DNA of 64,000 nucleotides from Antedon mediterranea (lineage: Eukaryota; Echinodermata; Crinoidea; Comatulida; Antedonidae). Position 1 is the first letter of the stretch. The number at the start of each line of letters is the position of its first letter. The notes beneath the pieces were generated by a model, which did not search any database, was not told the origin of the DNA, and saw only the letters and a program-made list of their open reading frames with translations. The position numbers were made by a program, and so were the translations under genes. Below are positions 1-12,100 of the stretch, in pieces. The stretch spans positions 9,377,312 through 9,441,311 of the forward strand of contig NC_092675.1 in NCBI RefSeq assembly GCF_964355755.1, written 5' to 3'.

Positions 1-25
1 TGCTGACCAAGCTATAGCTATACTT

Positions 26-1828
26 ATGGCAGACGATGAAGATGATGTAGATACAGATTCTGATATGCGATCAATTGATGAATATAGTGAAGATGACATG
101 AGTAGTGATTATGCAGATAGTGATCATAGTATCACTTCTTCGGATGACACAGACGTAGGCCCAGCAGTGGTGATGCGTGGTAGACCTGTACCCCGCGGGC
201 GTGGCCCAAGAATGAGAGGAGGGCGCGGCCGAGCAGTCGGGCGCGGAAGGAATGCATCTCCAGTAGGAAGTCCAAGACGTGGTCGTGCACCTCGTCGTGT
301 GCCGCGTGGTGCTGCTGCTCGCCGTGGTGCTGCTGCTCGCCGTGGTGGTGGGCATCATGTATGGACAGACGTTGCAGAGGACCCACCAGATTTTATATTT
401 TCAGAGATCCCTGGATTAAAAATCCAAATGCCAGATGATGCATCACCCTTTGATTTTTTTGAATTGTTTATTACGCCACCGATAATAGATATGATGGTTA
501 CCGAAATGAACAAATATGCTATATCGGAGATCAATAAAAACAGACCGTTGACACGTTCTTCACGTATGCATGCCTGGTACAATACGAACGCAGTTGAGAT
601 GAAGAAGTTCCTTGCTCTAATGATTCAACTTGGTCCAAATAATAAACCAACATTGGAGCACTACTGGAGCTCTAATGTCTTGTACAAGAACACATTATTC
701 GGCGGTGTTATGTCCCGTAACCGTTTTCAACTAATGTTACGATTCTGGCACTTCGTTGATAATGAAGCACATCATGATGATAGATTATACAAGATACGAC
801 CTCTTGTGGATCATTTCAATGACACGATGAAGAACATTTATTATCCAACAAAGAAATTGTGCCTTGACGAATCAATGGTACTTTGGCGCGGCAGGCTACT
901 ATTTCGACAGTACATAAAGAATAAACGCCACAAGTATGGGGTGAAATTTTATGAACTATGTGAATCGCGAGGTATGATCATAAAAATCGCTATATACACT
1001 GGAGCTGGGTTTATTGAAGATAATGAAGGCCTAGGACTGACTGCAGCTATAGTTTTAGAACTTATGAAAGATTACCTGGACAAAGGCCATGTTTTGTATA
1101 CGGACAATTATTATAATTCTGTAGGGCTGACAAAACACCTAACCCAGCATTCTACATACTTATGTGGAACGCTCAGATTTGATCGCACCGAAAACCCCAA
1201 GGATGTGATAAACAGAAAATTGAAGAAAGGAGAAATTGAATGGAAACGGTCCGAATCAGTAGTCGTTTGTAAATGGAAGGACAAACGAAACGTGCTAACA
1301 ATATCGAACATGCACAGAGTTGAGATGGTCGATGTTACGAATCGAAATGGTAAAATTCAGAACAAACCAAATATTATTGGCGACTACAACATGGGAATGT
1401 CCGGTATTGACACGTCCGACCAGATGTTGTCTTATTATTCTTCTTTACGTAAGACGCTTCGCTGGTATAAAAAGATAGGCCTACATATAATTGAGATGTG
1501 TATTATAAATTCCCATATAATGTATAAAGATAAAACCGGGAAAAATATGTCACTTTTGGAATTTCGTGACAGTCTGACAGTTAGTTTGCTAGGAGATGCA
1601 TATACTGCTCTTCAGGAGAAAGGGGACCCACTCCCACCTGCCCCGGCCGGGGCCGCATTTCATTACCTTGATGTGCTGCCAGCTTCGGAAAAGAAAGCCA
1701 ATCGTGCCAAAAGATGCGTTGTCTGCGCAAATGCACAGGTTAGAAAAGAAACACGCTACTACTGTCCTGTCTGCCCTCAAAGACCCTCCCTCTGTGTAGT
1801 CAACTGCTTCAAAGCATATCACGAGTAA
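26..1828 (+). CDS. piggyBac transposase (DDE_Tnp_1_7 family), apparently intact
   Basis: The 600-residue product would cut and paste its own element at TTAA sites in the nucleus. Residues 1-45 are acidic (Asp/Glu/Ser) and 50-110 are Arg/Gly/Ala-rich with RGR and GRGR runs, a disordered, probably nucleic-acid-binding or nuclear-targeting region. The catalytic core runs from about 120 to 520. The three Asp expected for the family are at about 281 (LDESM), 360 (YTDNYYNS) and 462 (GIDTSDQ). Residues 564-599 form the C-terminal cysteine-rich domain (CVVC, YYCPVC, then Cys590, Cys594, His599), which in the family binds the element end. The length is near the family norm of about 600. The start is the first ATG of the frame; the 25 bases before it are too few to exclude an upstream exon. 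An AATAAA overlaps the stop codon (1828-1833). No frameshift, stop or missing catalytic residue is seen. I am sure of the family, not of activity. Confidence 0.95.
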   Translation: MADDEDDVDTDSDMRSIDEYSEDDMSSDYADSDHSITSSDDTDVGPAVVMRGRPVPRGRGPRMRGGRGRAVGRGRNASPVGSPRRGRAPRRVPRGAAARRGAAARRGGGHHVWTDVAEDPPDFIFSEIPGLKIQMPDDASPFDFFELFITPPIIDMMVTEMNKYAISEINKNRPLTRSSRMHAWYNTNAVEMKKFLALMIQLGPNNKPTLEHYWSSNVLYKNTLFGGVMSRNRFQLMLRFWHFVDNEAHHDDRLYKIRPLVDHFNDTMKNIYYPTKKLCLDESMVLWRGRLLFRQYIKNKRHKYGVKFYELCESRGMIIKIAIYTGAGFIEDNEGLGLTAAIVLELMKDYLDKGHVLYTDNYYNSVGLTKHLTQHSTYLCGTLRFDRTENPKDVINRKLKKGEIEWKRSESVVVCKWKDKRNVLTISNMHRVEMVDVTNRNGKIQNKPNIIGDYNMGMSGIDTSDQMLSYYSSLRKTLRWYKKIGLHIIEMCIINSHIMYKDKTGKNMSLLEFRDSLTVSLLGDAYTALQEKGDPLPPAPAGAAFHYLDVLPASEKKANRAKRCVVCANAQVRKETRYYCPVCPQRPSLCVVNCFKAYHE

Positions 1829-2288
1829 ATAAAATGTGTACCGGTAATCCAAAGAGATGAGAAATGACCGGCTGTGTATTACATGCCATTTTGTGTTATT
1901 TTAAAATAAAAAATGATTATTATTATTATAGCGTAATTATAGTATTTATTTCCAATGACGTCACAAGCTGGGGTCAATATCTGACCCCCATCCTCTGACC
2001 CACCCTATCATCGAGAGATAAAAACAGTAAACCACACTGAATCATTTCATCCTTTATTATTTTTATTTACTATTAGCGCAATTTATGACATGTTTGAGAT
2101 GATTATATTGAGTGTGAGGGCGCCATCGTATCAACCATATTCAATGCATGAGGGAATAAACACAAACAAACATATGACATTTATTTTTAGATTATCGTTT
2201 ACGTACATCATTCATAAACTGCCATGCGATAATTCCTGTTCCAATCACCACTGCCAGCGATTCTACATACAATACAAAAGTGCTACGA

Positions 2289-2369
2289 TTTTGACGTAGT
2301 ATTACGTCTTGGCAAGTAGCGACACGCAATTTTTGACGTATAAATACGTCGTGGCAGTGAACGTGTTAA
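2289..2369 (+). repeat. piggyBac right terminus with two palindromic sub-repeats
   Basis: Two 16-bp near-palindromes, GACGTAGTATTACGTC (2293-2308) and GACGTATAAATACGTC (2335-2350), lie 42 bases apart in the same context (each preceded by TTTT and followed by TTGGCA or GTGGCA). They end beside the TTAA. Inference: these are internal and terminal transposase-binding sites, since piggyBac ends usually carry a terminal plus a subterminal repeat. Confidence 0.65.
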
Positions 2370-3401
2370 AAACCATTAAATATTATAAATGAACACGGCA
2401 TTATACATGAAATTTACAGATAAGCAAACAACTAAGATTACTTAATTGTTGTATTTGGCTGAAACGTATTTAAATGACAAAAAGTATAACAATTACATAA
2501 AATGGGTAATTTGTTATCTATAAAGTGTGAACTAGTTTTTCATGATGGTTTTGTAGTATTTTGACTCTTTACAGGGATCCAGATAGTACCGCTAGAATGA
2601 AATTATGATTATTATTATTATAATTATTACTTTTTGCTATTATTTTTAATATTATATATGCTTATGTATATTATATACTCCAATGTTTTACATTACTTTT
2701 AAATTATAAAAAATGTAACAATAATTTACAAAAAGCGTTATGTTCATTGTTACAAAAAATATTCCCATCAATTATTGTAGAGTATTCACATTTGTCTCTG
2801 GCTAAATTCTTATAATAAAGTTTGAACAAGTTCCAAATCAAAGCTGTAGTTATAATTACAAATTAATATTGAATTGTTAAAACTTTTGCTTCATACAGTT
2901 GACAGATTGATATCACAGGTGAGGCTATTCTTGATGTATCCATCAAACTATTAGTTTGCTGTTTTTGTTATTCTCAATAGAAATTATCTTTATTGACTCT
3001 ATTGATCTATAATTACAATATTCATAAAAAATTGATAAAATCAAAAGTTATAGACAAATCATATATAAAGAACATTGGATGACGAATATTACTTGGATTA
3101 GGATGTACTAAAAACGTAATAATTTGTTGTTTTTTTTTGGTTTTAATACATCATACCAGAAATATCTTTATGATGAAAGGATTTACTTTTATCATCATGA
3201 AGACAATTTTCTGTAAATTCTCCTGTCCAGAATTGTTACTGAACACGCATGTATTGCTCTGGTATTAAACTGACCAATCATAGTAACAATATAGTGCGCA
3301 ACTATGCTTTCTCCAGAGATTTCACAATGTTCGGGTATGCATGTATGAAAACGTTTAATAAATCAGACCTGGTTACAAGATGTAACAATTTATGCGGATG
3401 T
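2370..3401. other. AT-rich non-coding stretch
   Basis: I see no gene, RNA or repeat structure that I can support; only poly(A/T) runs and simple ATT-rich tracts. Confidence 0.5.
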
Positions 3402-3833
3402 GAAAAGGTAAAGGTAAAGGTATTCATATTTGTCCTCAAGCTTAACTGGAAACTGAGGAAATTCGGATTAGGCCCTCCACGGACCCACGGCAGCCAGCAG
3501 TGCAGCGCCTACCAGATCAGCACATCTTCGAAAAGTGTACCAAGTTCTTTAACGTGCACTGTTAAGTACACGGGACCAACGGCTTTACATCCCATCCGAA
3601 GGACGAGGCAATGAGAGTAAAGCACCTTGCCTAAGGATGCAATTAGTATGGTACAGATAACCTCGAACCCATGCCTATCACATGCTAGTCCGATATTACC
3701 ATTACACCATCACTCTCTATACAGCACCCGCCACAATTTCTAGACGGTCTCCCATCCAGAACGCAACCAGGCCCAACGTTGCTTAACTTTGGTGATCTGA
3801 CGAGAACCGGTGTTTCAACACAGTATGGCCGTA
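3402..3833 (-). mobile_element. SINE with 5S rRNA-like head and tRNA-like second module
   Basis: Read on the minus strand, about 3833 to 3717 resembles 5S rRNA: it begins ACGGCCATACT, contains GTTAAGCAACGTTGGGCC (compare the 5S A-box region) and has the C-box GGATGGGAGACC (complement of 3746-3757). It is too diverged to be a working 5S gene. A tRNA-like module follows (about 3717-3655) with A-box-like TGGTGTAATGG and B-box-like GGTTCGAGG. A central domain comes next (3522-3560), shared with the SINE at 40280-40600. The 3' tail is a short (ACCTTT)n repeat at 3402-3421. The order head, tRNA-like, core, simple-repeat tail is that of a SINE. The resemblance to MetaSINE or SINE3-type families is from memory and not verified. 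Confidence 0.7.
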
Positions 3834-5659
3834 TAAAAGGGTATAAGTGAATAACAAATTAGTTAAAGGAACATTAGTATTGAATGTAATTTCTCATCTA
3901 AAAAAATGTTACTACTGTACTCTAGTTTATGTACATACTTATTTGAACATTTTAAATCTAGAAAAAACAATTTGAAAAAAAAAACAATGTAATTCTATTT
4001 CAAATGCCGAGAACAATGTACAGAACATCCATCAACAGTCCTTGGGTAAAGGAAACGTGTAAGAGAAAATGTCATAACCTAGTTTTTAATTATGATTCAG
4101 CAAAAGTTTGATAAACAATATTTACATATACATTGTATCATCATGTTTATAATATACATGTTTACCTATAGGCAACTTTGCAGATAAACTGAAATAAATA
4201 CCAAACACATATCGATCGATCAATATTATATTAATAAGATTGTATTTTTTTTAAAGATTTATTAACTATCTGAATCATAAGCCCAAAATCTGTAAGAATA
4301 AAACAAAATATCAACTGCAACTTTTCTGATCTTAATTTTCATAAAAAATAATATAAATAATCAAGAGATATTAGTAACAATATAGTGTAGTAGTAAACTA
4401 TTAGTAACTCAAATTGATTTTCATTTCACAATAAACAATGATAATTACAATTTTTAAAAACTTGAGTTGAAACATGCATTTGAAATCAAATCTATAAATA
4501 GTATGAGCAAATAGAACATCAAATGTCATTAACAACTGACAAAGTTTTCTCAACTCTGTCCCGTTAAATTTAATTCAAACTTGATTCAAATGTTTAATTT
4601 GGTATCGTAAAAAACAATGATGCCTTACCTCGTGACAAATTTTCATCTTCTGTCTTAAAGAATCCTTGTATAAATTTAACAATAAAGGCATCTTGCCTTA
4701 TTTTAAAAATAGCCTACCAAAAATAACAATCTATAAGAGAACACTGCTTTGCTAGGAGTATGTTATGGGTCGAAGCTAAAAACTTTATATATCTTGACTC
4801 CCTGAATAATTGGACTAGTCCATTTCAAACTCAGGGGATAAAAACAATGTGAAAGTTGTAGTGAGAAAAAAAAAAGATCTTTGAATGTTGGAAGTTGTCC
4901 AGATAGCTAATTGAAAAATGTCCCTTGATTTTAAAAGGCAAGACAAGAGTGTACTTTTAGTTGACAAGCATGGTCACAATTATTGATAAGTGAATCCTAG
5001 ATCTATTGTGGTATTCTAAATTTATAACATATGAATGATATAAAGCGGCACCCTGACAAATCACCTATTAATTCATTCTTATCAATAATTAATTACTACT
5101 GTCGTTAATGTTTAGTTTATGTTAAATTAATAATCTGATTTATATGACAAGGAATTCTAGATTGTGAAGTTGAAATATAAATTGTGCCATATATTATATT
5201 ATAATTTGTTTGAATTTTGACCTTGTATAATTATACATGCAGAAAACAAAAAGAAATTAGCAAATGTTCATCCTATAATTATTATGACCATTAATACTGT
5301 ATACTATGAAAATAATATTTAAAATGCAATTAAATGATATGACATCATCTTACTGATTGTGGCGATCAGTATGAAAAATAAAATTTGTTGTTTTTATTGA
5401 TCATGATGTAAATTTTATCATACTGTCAGTATGAAGACAGAATAAATGCTTACCCTATAATATAGTTTTAGGTATAGGCCTAGAACACTACTAATTTTGT
5501 TTAATATTTGTCTGCAGAAAAAAACATTAATCGTTGTTTTAATGTCATGTGTATTATAAACAGGCCTGAGTAGAGAATTAGCGAATGCCATTTGGACTTT
5601 GCAAAAAACTGATATTAAAAAAGACAAATTTTTTTGCCAAAAAAAAAAATATCATAATT
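3834..5659. other. AT-rich non-coding stretch
   Basis: No gene or repeat recognised. On the minus strand, 4629-4664 is flanked by a donor-like GTAAGG and an AG, but the pyrimidine tract is weak and I do not call an exon. Confidence 0.45.
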
Positions 5660-5784
5660 CTGACAAAGCGAAAAAAGTGATGTGCCCATATATGGACATG
5701 ATGATGTCATATCACTAACATATTTGGGCATATAACTACCATATTTGCACACATCACATGTGTTTGGTCAAACTAGTTTGATTT
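5660..5784. mobile_element. MITE family member 1 (truncated), with CCATATATGG
   Basis: The interior matches the copies at 26556-26707 and 37535-37693: CCATATATGG followed by ACATGATG, then TCATATCAC and CATATTTGGGCATAT, ending in AAACTAGTTTGAT. The outer inverted repeat seen in the other two copies is missing or decayed here. Confidence 0.6.
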
Positions 5785-6734
5785 AATGCTAATATAATAT
5801 AGATATTCACTCCCGAAGAATGAGGTACTAGATTCTATTTCAAGGTGGATGGTGAGATAAATAGACTTGACAGGTACAAGTGTACTTTTGTAGGTTCCTG
5901 ATTTGTTCTTGTCCCCTAGAAACAAGTCCCTTGGGCTGGGTGAATTAGAAACTAATCAACAAGTCAAAATGTAATAGACACATTCCAAACCGACAATAAT
6001 CATTATCTGTTCTTATAGCAACCATGTCAATCATCTTGACAATTCCAAGAATAGTTTGTCAAAGAAAAGAAATTACAAATTAATTAATACTGTGGAATGA
6101 ATATCTGACTGTGTTACAGTATAAAATTTTCCAAAATCATTTAATATATCACTTCAATTAAATTAAATTATTTTATTTTGTCATGCACTCTGTCTCAAAA
6201 ATTGTCTTACTTTGTCACATATAAACATAGTAAAAATATGATAAAAACGGTAAAATACAATACAACGAATACTAAAATGTCTACAAAAATAGAAAAGTCT
6301 TGATAAATCCTGTCAATGTGCACGGTGCTTCTAATTTTGGATTAAATATTAAGATAAAACAGTTCAATGTTAACATTCAAATCTTGATAGTCATATACAT
6401 TGGGATTATTTTGTATTAACTATGACCATGAAAATTTGCTATGTTATATAAAAAGTGCTGTGAGACCTTTTGGTAAAGACCGCCTCAAAATTATATACAA
6501 ATGTTTGACTTTTTGAAACCAATGAACAGTACATTATTCACATTTTGTGTTTTACTTGTTATGGTTGCCCCATTAATGGCATAATTATACATTTTATAAG
6601 TTTGCTCTGTAGTCAATGTTACTAGAGTCTGCATTAATATAAATGAATAATGTTGAATGGAGAGACTATTTTCATGAGTTGAAATATTGAATGTCTCTAT
6701 TCAATGAATATTATTAGTTACACCCTGCTTGTTC
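5785..6734. other. AT-rich non-coding stretch
   Basis: I see no gene, RNA or repeat that I can support. Confidence 0.45.
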
Positions 6735-6833
6735 ACGGAATACGGGAAATAAATACGTTCTGGTTCCATATTCTAGGAGACCGAAGGCCGAATGGATTAT
6801 GGAACCAGAACGTAGATATTTCCCGTATTTCGT
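6735..6833. repeat. Foldback hairpin, about 36-bp arms
   Basis: The left arm 6735-6770 (ACGGAATACGGGAAATAAAT onward, ending GGTTCCATA) pairs with the right arm 6798-6833 (TATGGAACCAGAACG onward), with a few mismatches and a 27-base loop. The motif AATACGG recurs at about 6926, 7037 and 7088, so this may be one end of a larger non-autonomous element reaching about 7145. No target duplication was found. Confidence 0.6.
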
Positions 6834-8222
6834 AAGTGTTAGTGTTGAAATCGACGACCTCTAGCTATCACAACAACAATAGGGAGCTTTCGACGATTAC
6901 GATTAGCTTTTTTGACGGACCGTAGAATACGGGTTCATATTCGATGGTTGAAATCACAACTACGCATGCACTCAACGACAAAAATACAATACAATACTGT
7001 ACATAAACAACGCACGCATAGAAACATCAAACAGGTAATACGGGATGTATTACCCTTCTGATCCGCTTGACTGAGTAAATGGGTGTAATACGGAATTATA
7101 TCTCATACATATTGACCAATCAGATTACAGAATTCACGTACACTAAGAGATAAAATCATATTCTATTCTGCTTTGTATTTCTATGAGCACTTGCCCCAAT
7201 CAGGTTTGGTATAGCATAACAAATTGTACACTGGAAAAGGTGTACATTAAAATGGTTAAAAAAAAAAGAATAGAGAAGTAAACATCCGGTAGAACTAACT
7301 TTAGAGGTCTCTGATTGACGAAACTGACAATTCCATTAAAATAAATGATTTCAGCTTATTAACTCCATCGGTTATAATGTTACTATTTTAAAGTAGGTCC
7401 TACTAAAATGAGTGATTTTCTGGTCAATGAAAGATGGTTGATAAGTTTAATTGATTTCCTGGCAATTATTATTTTTTAGCCTGGAAACATAAAAGAAACA
7501 CATAAGAGAAGGGGTTGACAGACAGCTGCATTGGACATTTCATTGACCTCTCATATCATGCGGAAGGAAGTTTAAGGTTAAAAATGTATTGAAGGAGGAG
7601 GATACTTAGGTACCTTAGGCCTTGGGCAATTTTTTATTAAAGCCAAATAAACTGTTTATTTCAACATAGGTTTATACAATTTTTATATCAACCATTATCA
7701 ATCATTCCTGCTAAATTTGTGTGCATAAATATTAATTTTATCCAAAATTAATGTTCTCAGGCGGTCAAGCATTCAAGATGTTACACTGATTTGCTCAAGT
7801 TCAATGGAGTTCAATCAAATAACCGCTATTTCAAGTTGCAGCTAAAAGTTGTACAGCAATAACTGGTTAAATATCTTAAAACAGCATTTGATTGGGTGTT
7901 TTAACCTTCTCTTAATGCCTTCAAATTGTAACATACTATTATGTTCTGTATATAAAAGCTTACACTTTACTTTATACTCTTATATAACATTAATGTATTT
8001 ATGGGTAACAAAATATGGCATTGAACATACAACTAGCTCGACAATCTAATAAATCCATATTGTGATTCACAATAGTTCATACTCTATCATTTGATCCATT
8101 CATGAATTGCATTATAAATATAGCAAAGATGACCAGCTTTATTGTAATGTAATTAGTAGGGGTCCTACTGTATATACAGATATATAGAACCCTCCGAAGT
8201 GACTCCTTTAAAGGGGTTAGTC
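6834..8222. other. Non-coding stretch, possibly remnant of a foldback element
   Basis: Scattered AATACGG motifs and a short TAATACGGGATGTATTA imperfect palindrome (about 7036-7052) occur in the first 300 bases. Beyond about 7150 nothing is recognised. Confidence 0.4.
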
Positions 8223-8225
8223 ATA

Positions 8226-9154
8226 CGCCCGTATTCTTAAACCGGACTTTAGTCGTAGTTCGAGCTAAAACTAAAAAAATGACGTCATTTAAATTCATAA
8301 ACCGAACTTCAACTAAATCACCGACTAAATCAGGCCAACCTCGACTAAATCGAGACGGATTTTGATCGATTTTTTTAGTCCTGGAGGGGGCAGACTAAAT
8401 GGTCGACTAAATGGTTTTTAAACGATGTTTATAAAAAACGTAACAGTCATTGAGTTGTTATATTGGCCAGATATTGAAGAATGAAATATCTATATTTATA
8501 TTAGCTTAATTAAATATACATTGGTATAAATTATAATAATGAAAATCATCTTTATTTACAACTGTATACAAATTACATTATTTTCTTCGCGCAAGTCCGA
8601 CTTGAGCTACGTCACGCCATAGCGACAATGGGAGATGCGGCAATTCACCACGCGATGGAATGTTTAGGGGGCCTAGCGCTTTCTTGTCACGCTATGAAGT
8701 GCGTGGTTCGTGGCGATCATACTTTGTTGGGGGCCTAGAAAATATAAAAGTTACCGTACAGCCATGGTTCCTAAATCTATTTTAAAGATTTTATTTGTTG
8801 TTAATCAAATATACTTCACTGTTAAATTAATACTGATATTGTTCTAATAATTAACGATTAAAATTATTTTTCATGTATATATAGTCCTGATGCGTAAAAA
8901 GTGTTGTAAGAAATGGAAAGTGATATCAATGCGAAAAATTTCGTCTGCTCCTCAAATACTCTCTTGTCATTGGCCAATGTATAGCCTTTGTTACCCAGAC
9001 GTGTGCAACTCGACTAAAAGCTCGACTTCATTAAGTCGAACTGCAAACTTCGACTACTTCGTTTTTGAATCGAATTTGAAGTAATAGCTCGAACTACGAC
9101 TTTTCCAAGTCGAACTTCGAACTACGACTAAAGTCCGGTTTAAGAATACGGGCG
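8226..9154. mobile_element. 929-bp non-autonomous DNA transposon with 38-bp terminal inverted repeats
   Basis: The left end CGCCCGTATTCTTAAACCGG continues as an exact inverted match of the right end (ending at 9154) for about 38 bases. The inner ends are full of CGACTAAA and AAGTCGAA motifs in opposite orientations. ATA flanks both sides (8223-8225 and 9155-9157), a 3-bp target duplication as used by PIF/Harbinger elements. There is no transposase frame; the small open frames inside are incidental. The superfamily assignment is tentative, resting on duplication length only. Confidence 0.75.
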
Positions 9155-9157
9155 ATA

Positions 9158-12100
9158 GTGTTAAAATATGTATTGCTCCACCACCAGAAGGTGTCACATT
9201 AATAAGGTTAAGTCCTAAATGAGGGGTTCTAATGTTATTTAGAGGGTCATTATATGAAAATACTAAATTATTTTTAGAAATGTCTAAGCAACAAATCAAA
9301 TCTGAGTTGTCATACAGTATGTTTTGGTAATGACACAAACCATTGTGGCACTCAATCCAAAGCCAGACAAGTATACATAGTGAGCCAAAGTAAAAGCAAA
9401 ACGCAAAACCTTTATTTAGTGCAACTAAAAATCAAAGAAAAAAAGTTTACTGTAGTATTGCAAACCGCAAAGTATTGACGTCAAAATAAAAATGTTACAA
9501 AAGTATAAGTAGGTCAGTTAAAGTACATGGATAAAACAGCTTACACTAATTGAAAACTTCCAATTTAAAGTCTCTTATAATACAAAGTAATTAACTTTTC
9601 ATTTTAAATGTGTCACAATATGATTAAAATTATTTATAATGTCAAAAGTTCAAACGGTTATTTAAAGATTATTTTAAAATGTCTATATATTAATTGCTTA
9701 TTTTGAAAACATTTTTAATCAGTGCATGTTTGTATTTCATCTTTTCACTGCTTTTTAACATAAAAATTATACTTGAATTTACTATACTTCACTGACAAAT
9801 GTAACTAATAAAATATCATCCAAAAAAATCTAAAAAAAAAAAAAGAAGAAGTCCACTTAATTTTGTTTTTTAAGGTGCTGTTGTGTCTTTATGTATTTTG
9901 TTTATCAATATTAAATATTTTGAAGTATGTATTTTATCAATAAATTGTGTATTACTATTATTAATACTCATACCAAAAATAGATTGTTGTTGGCAAGAGT
10001 GTTTACAAAACATTATACGTTTGTATTTGTAAAAATAATCCTTAATTTTCTTAAATGTAATCTTTGACCTGCAAATAGTGATTAGGGGAAACATGCCTAT
10101 GCCACAGATTGTTGAAAAAATCCAGATAACTGAAAATTGTTCTATAAATATGCAATCAATGTTGCTGATATTTCAAGCAATACAAATTCAGAAGTTTTAT
10201 AGGTTGAAAATGCAATGTTTTTAAAATAGTCAGATTAACAAATATAAAACATTCATTGCTGGAGATTAAAATATTGGCAACACACTAGGTACTGTCTTTT
10301 TATAGACCAGATGAATTCAGTACACAACATGGCTACCAATTTCAAGTTGTGACTGTGGTACAAAATTCCAGAGTGCAAAACAAATTGATCTCACCTAAGG
10401 ACATGTACGTGACCTGCTATGTAATCAAAAACATGATTATGATGAACAGGTTAAACGGAAGTAGATTTCATAGAAAGAGCAAATATTTTGTTTTAAACTT
10501 GTTGTCACAGTGCTTTGTCGCAAAAACTCTCTAACACTAACAGTGCTTTGCATCTACATTTTAGTCAGACTGACTTATGTCAGGCTGGTTAAACTTTACT
10601 GTATAAAAAATGTTTACATATTTTGTTCTAACTGTACAGTAGTTGTGCTCTATAGGCCATATTAAGGACTTTTAGATTTGAGTGAACATTGACATGGGTC
10701 GTAGTTGACTGTTACTCGTCGACAGATATTTAAACGTTTAGATTAAGTGGACATTTACGTTGACATGGCAGTGAACCTACGATGAACAAGTTTTTGCCAA
10801 TTGTCTAGTGCATGCGAATATCATAAAATGATGTAGTAAAAGGGTATGTAAAAATCTAAAAGTCCCTACACCAAAGACGACTAATCCAGGACTACTCTAC
10901 TAGTCCAGGACTACTCTACTCTTTTCAGTTCTGGACTACCCTGTACAAAATTTATCAAAATAGTACTGCCAAATGACACTTAAAGATTTGTTAAATGGTG
11001 GCTTCTTTTAGTGCCAAACCATGATTTTCTTTCATAATATGTTGGCGACATGTCATACATGGGTCTAGGCAGCTACAGTGTTTAAAAAGGATTTTTTCAC
11101 AGTACTCAACCTACAGTAAGTTACCTACCTCAAAAGACTCATCTGAGATGCCACGATGACACGTCAGGAAACTTGACGTACGACTTAACATTTTATCATC
11201 CAACTTCCAAGTTTTCAAATTTATAAAAGTATAATTCCTTCAAATATTATTAAAAATTATTATAATTTATGTAAAATCCAAAAAAAACGGCAGCAGAAAA
11301 ATGAGCAAAAACTGAAAACTGTGTGTATGGGAAGGAAATTGCAAATACTGTAGACTTCCACTTTTTCTATCAGGTCGCTCTAGATATCAAAAAGGGAAGT
11401 GGTTTGATAAAAGTTGACCTACTCTTGCTGAAATAGGTGAACAATATTTGTATGTTATCTCAAGTCAGCAAATCTTACATTAATTTGGTTATTAATTAGA
11501 CTGTTTTGTCACTAGTTCAAATTATTGAAAATTCAATATTAATGTGGTTTGCACAATTCAATAAATAACATGTGTTGAAAAGAATATTGGTATTAACTTC
11601 GCTTGAGAATTCCAAAAACGACTGCCACTTCATCAGGTTAAAAGATGGGTAAAGCAAGTCCAATTCCAATGTTTGATAAACACAGTATTCAAAAGGCAAC
11701 AGTACAGTAGTACAGATGGACTGAAGAAAGAAAATTCATCAACCAAATACACAATCAGTAGTTAAAATCTTCAAAAAACATAAATGATGGAACTTAGTCT
11801 GTCCAAGGTAGGTACTGCGATGTCTGGTATTTCAAAAGTTTACTGTTTGTAGATAATTAAAAATAATGTGCAAAAAACATATCCAAAGAATAAATTGACG
11901 GTCTTCATTTGTAAAGACTATCTACAACCAAACAACATAACACCACAAAGACGCCCAGGCAATTGGCAGCAAACATGATATTTCTCGCTAGGCTAACATT
12001 CTTGACATACCAAAAGCAGCTAGATATCTACAGAAACCTGCCTTCAAGTGAAACATGATCTCAAACGGCAACCTGCCATTGGTCCTCATACATATCAATT

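Larger units (their letters stand above)
1..2369 (+). mobile_element. piggyBac DNA transposon, left end outside window
   Basis: The transposase gene at 26-1828 is followed by about 540 bases of non-coding DNA ending in a TTAA (2366-2369), the target site of piggyBac elements. Read inward from that TTAA, the end starts CACGTTCACTGCCACGACG, a plausible terminal inverted repeat. The left terminus would lie before base 1, so the inverted-repeat match cannot be confirmed here. The coding frame is unbroken, so the copy may be recent. Confidence 0.85.

Noticed and set aside
3249-3614. 121-codon plus-strand frame
   Set aside because: Its second half lies inside the antisense of a SINE and it resembles no protein; an incidental frame.
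3717-3833. Functional 5S rRNA gene
   Set aside because: Only the C-box and parts of the A-box region are well kept; the rest is too diverged and continues into a SINE body.
4629-4664. Possible 36-nt minus-strand exon
   Set aside because: The donor is good but the acceptor has no pyrimidine tract.
11127-11240. Minus-strand frame ending at a GTAGGT donor
   Set aside because: No acceptor or start context upstream; could be chance.
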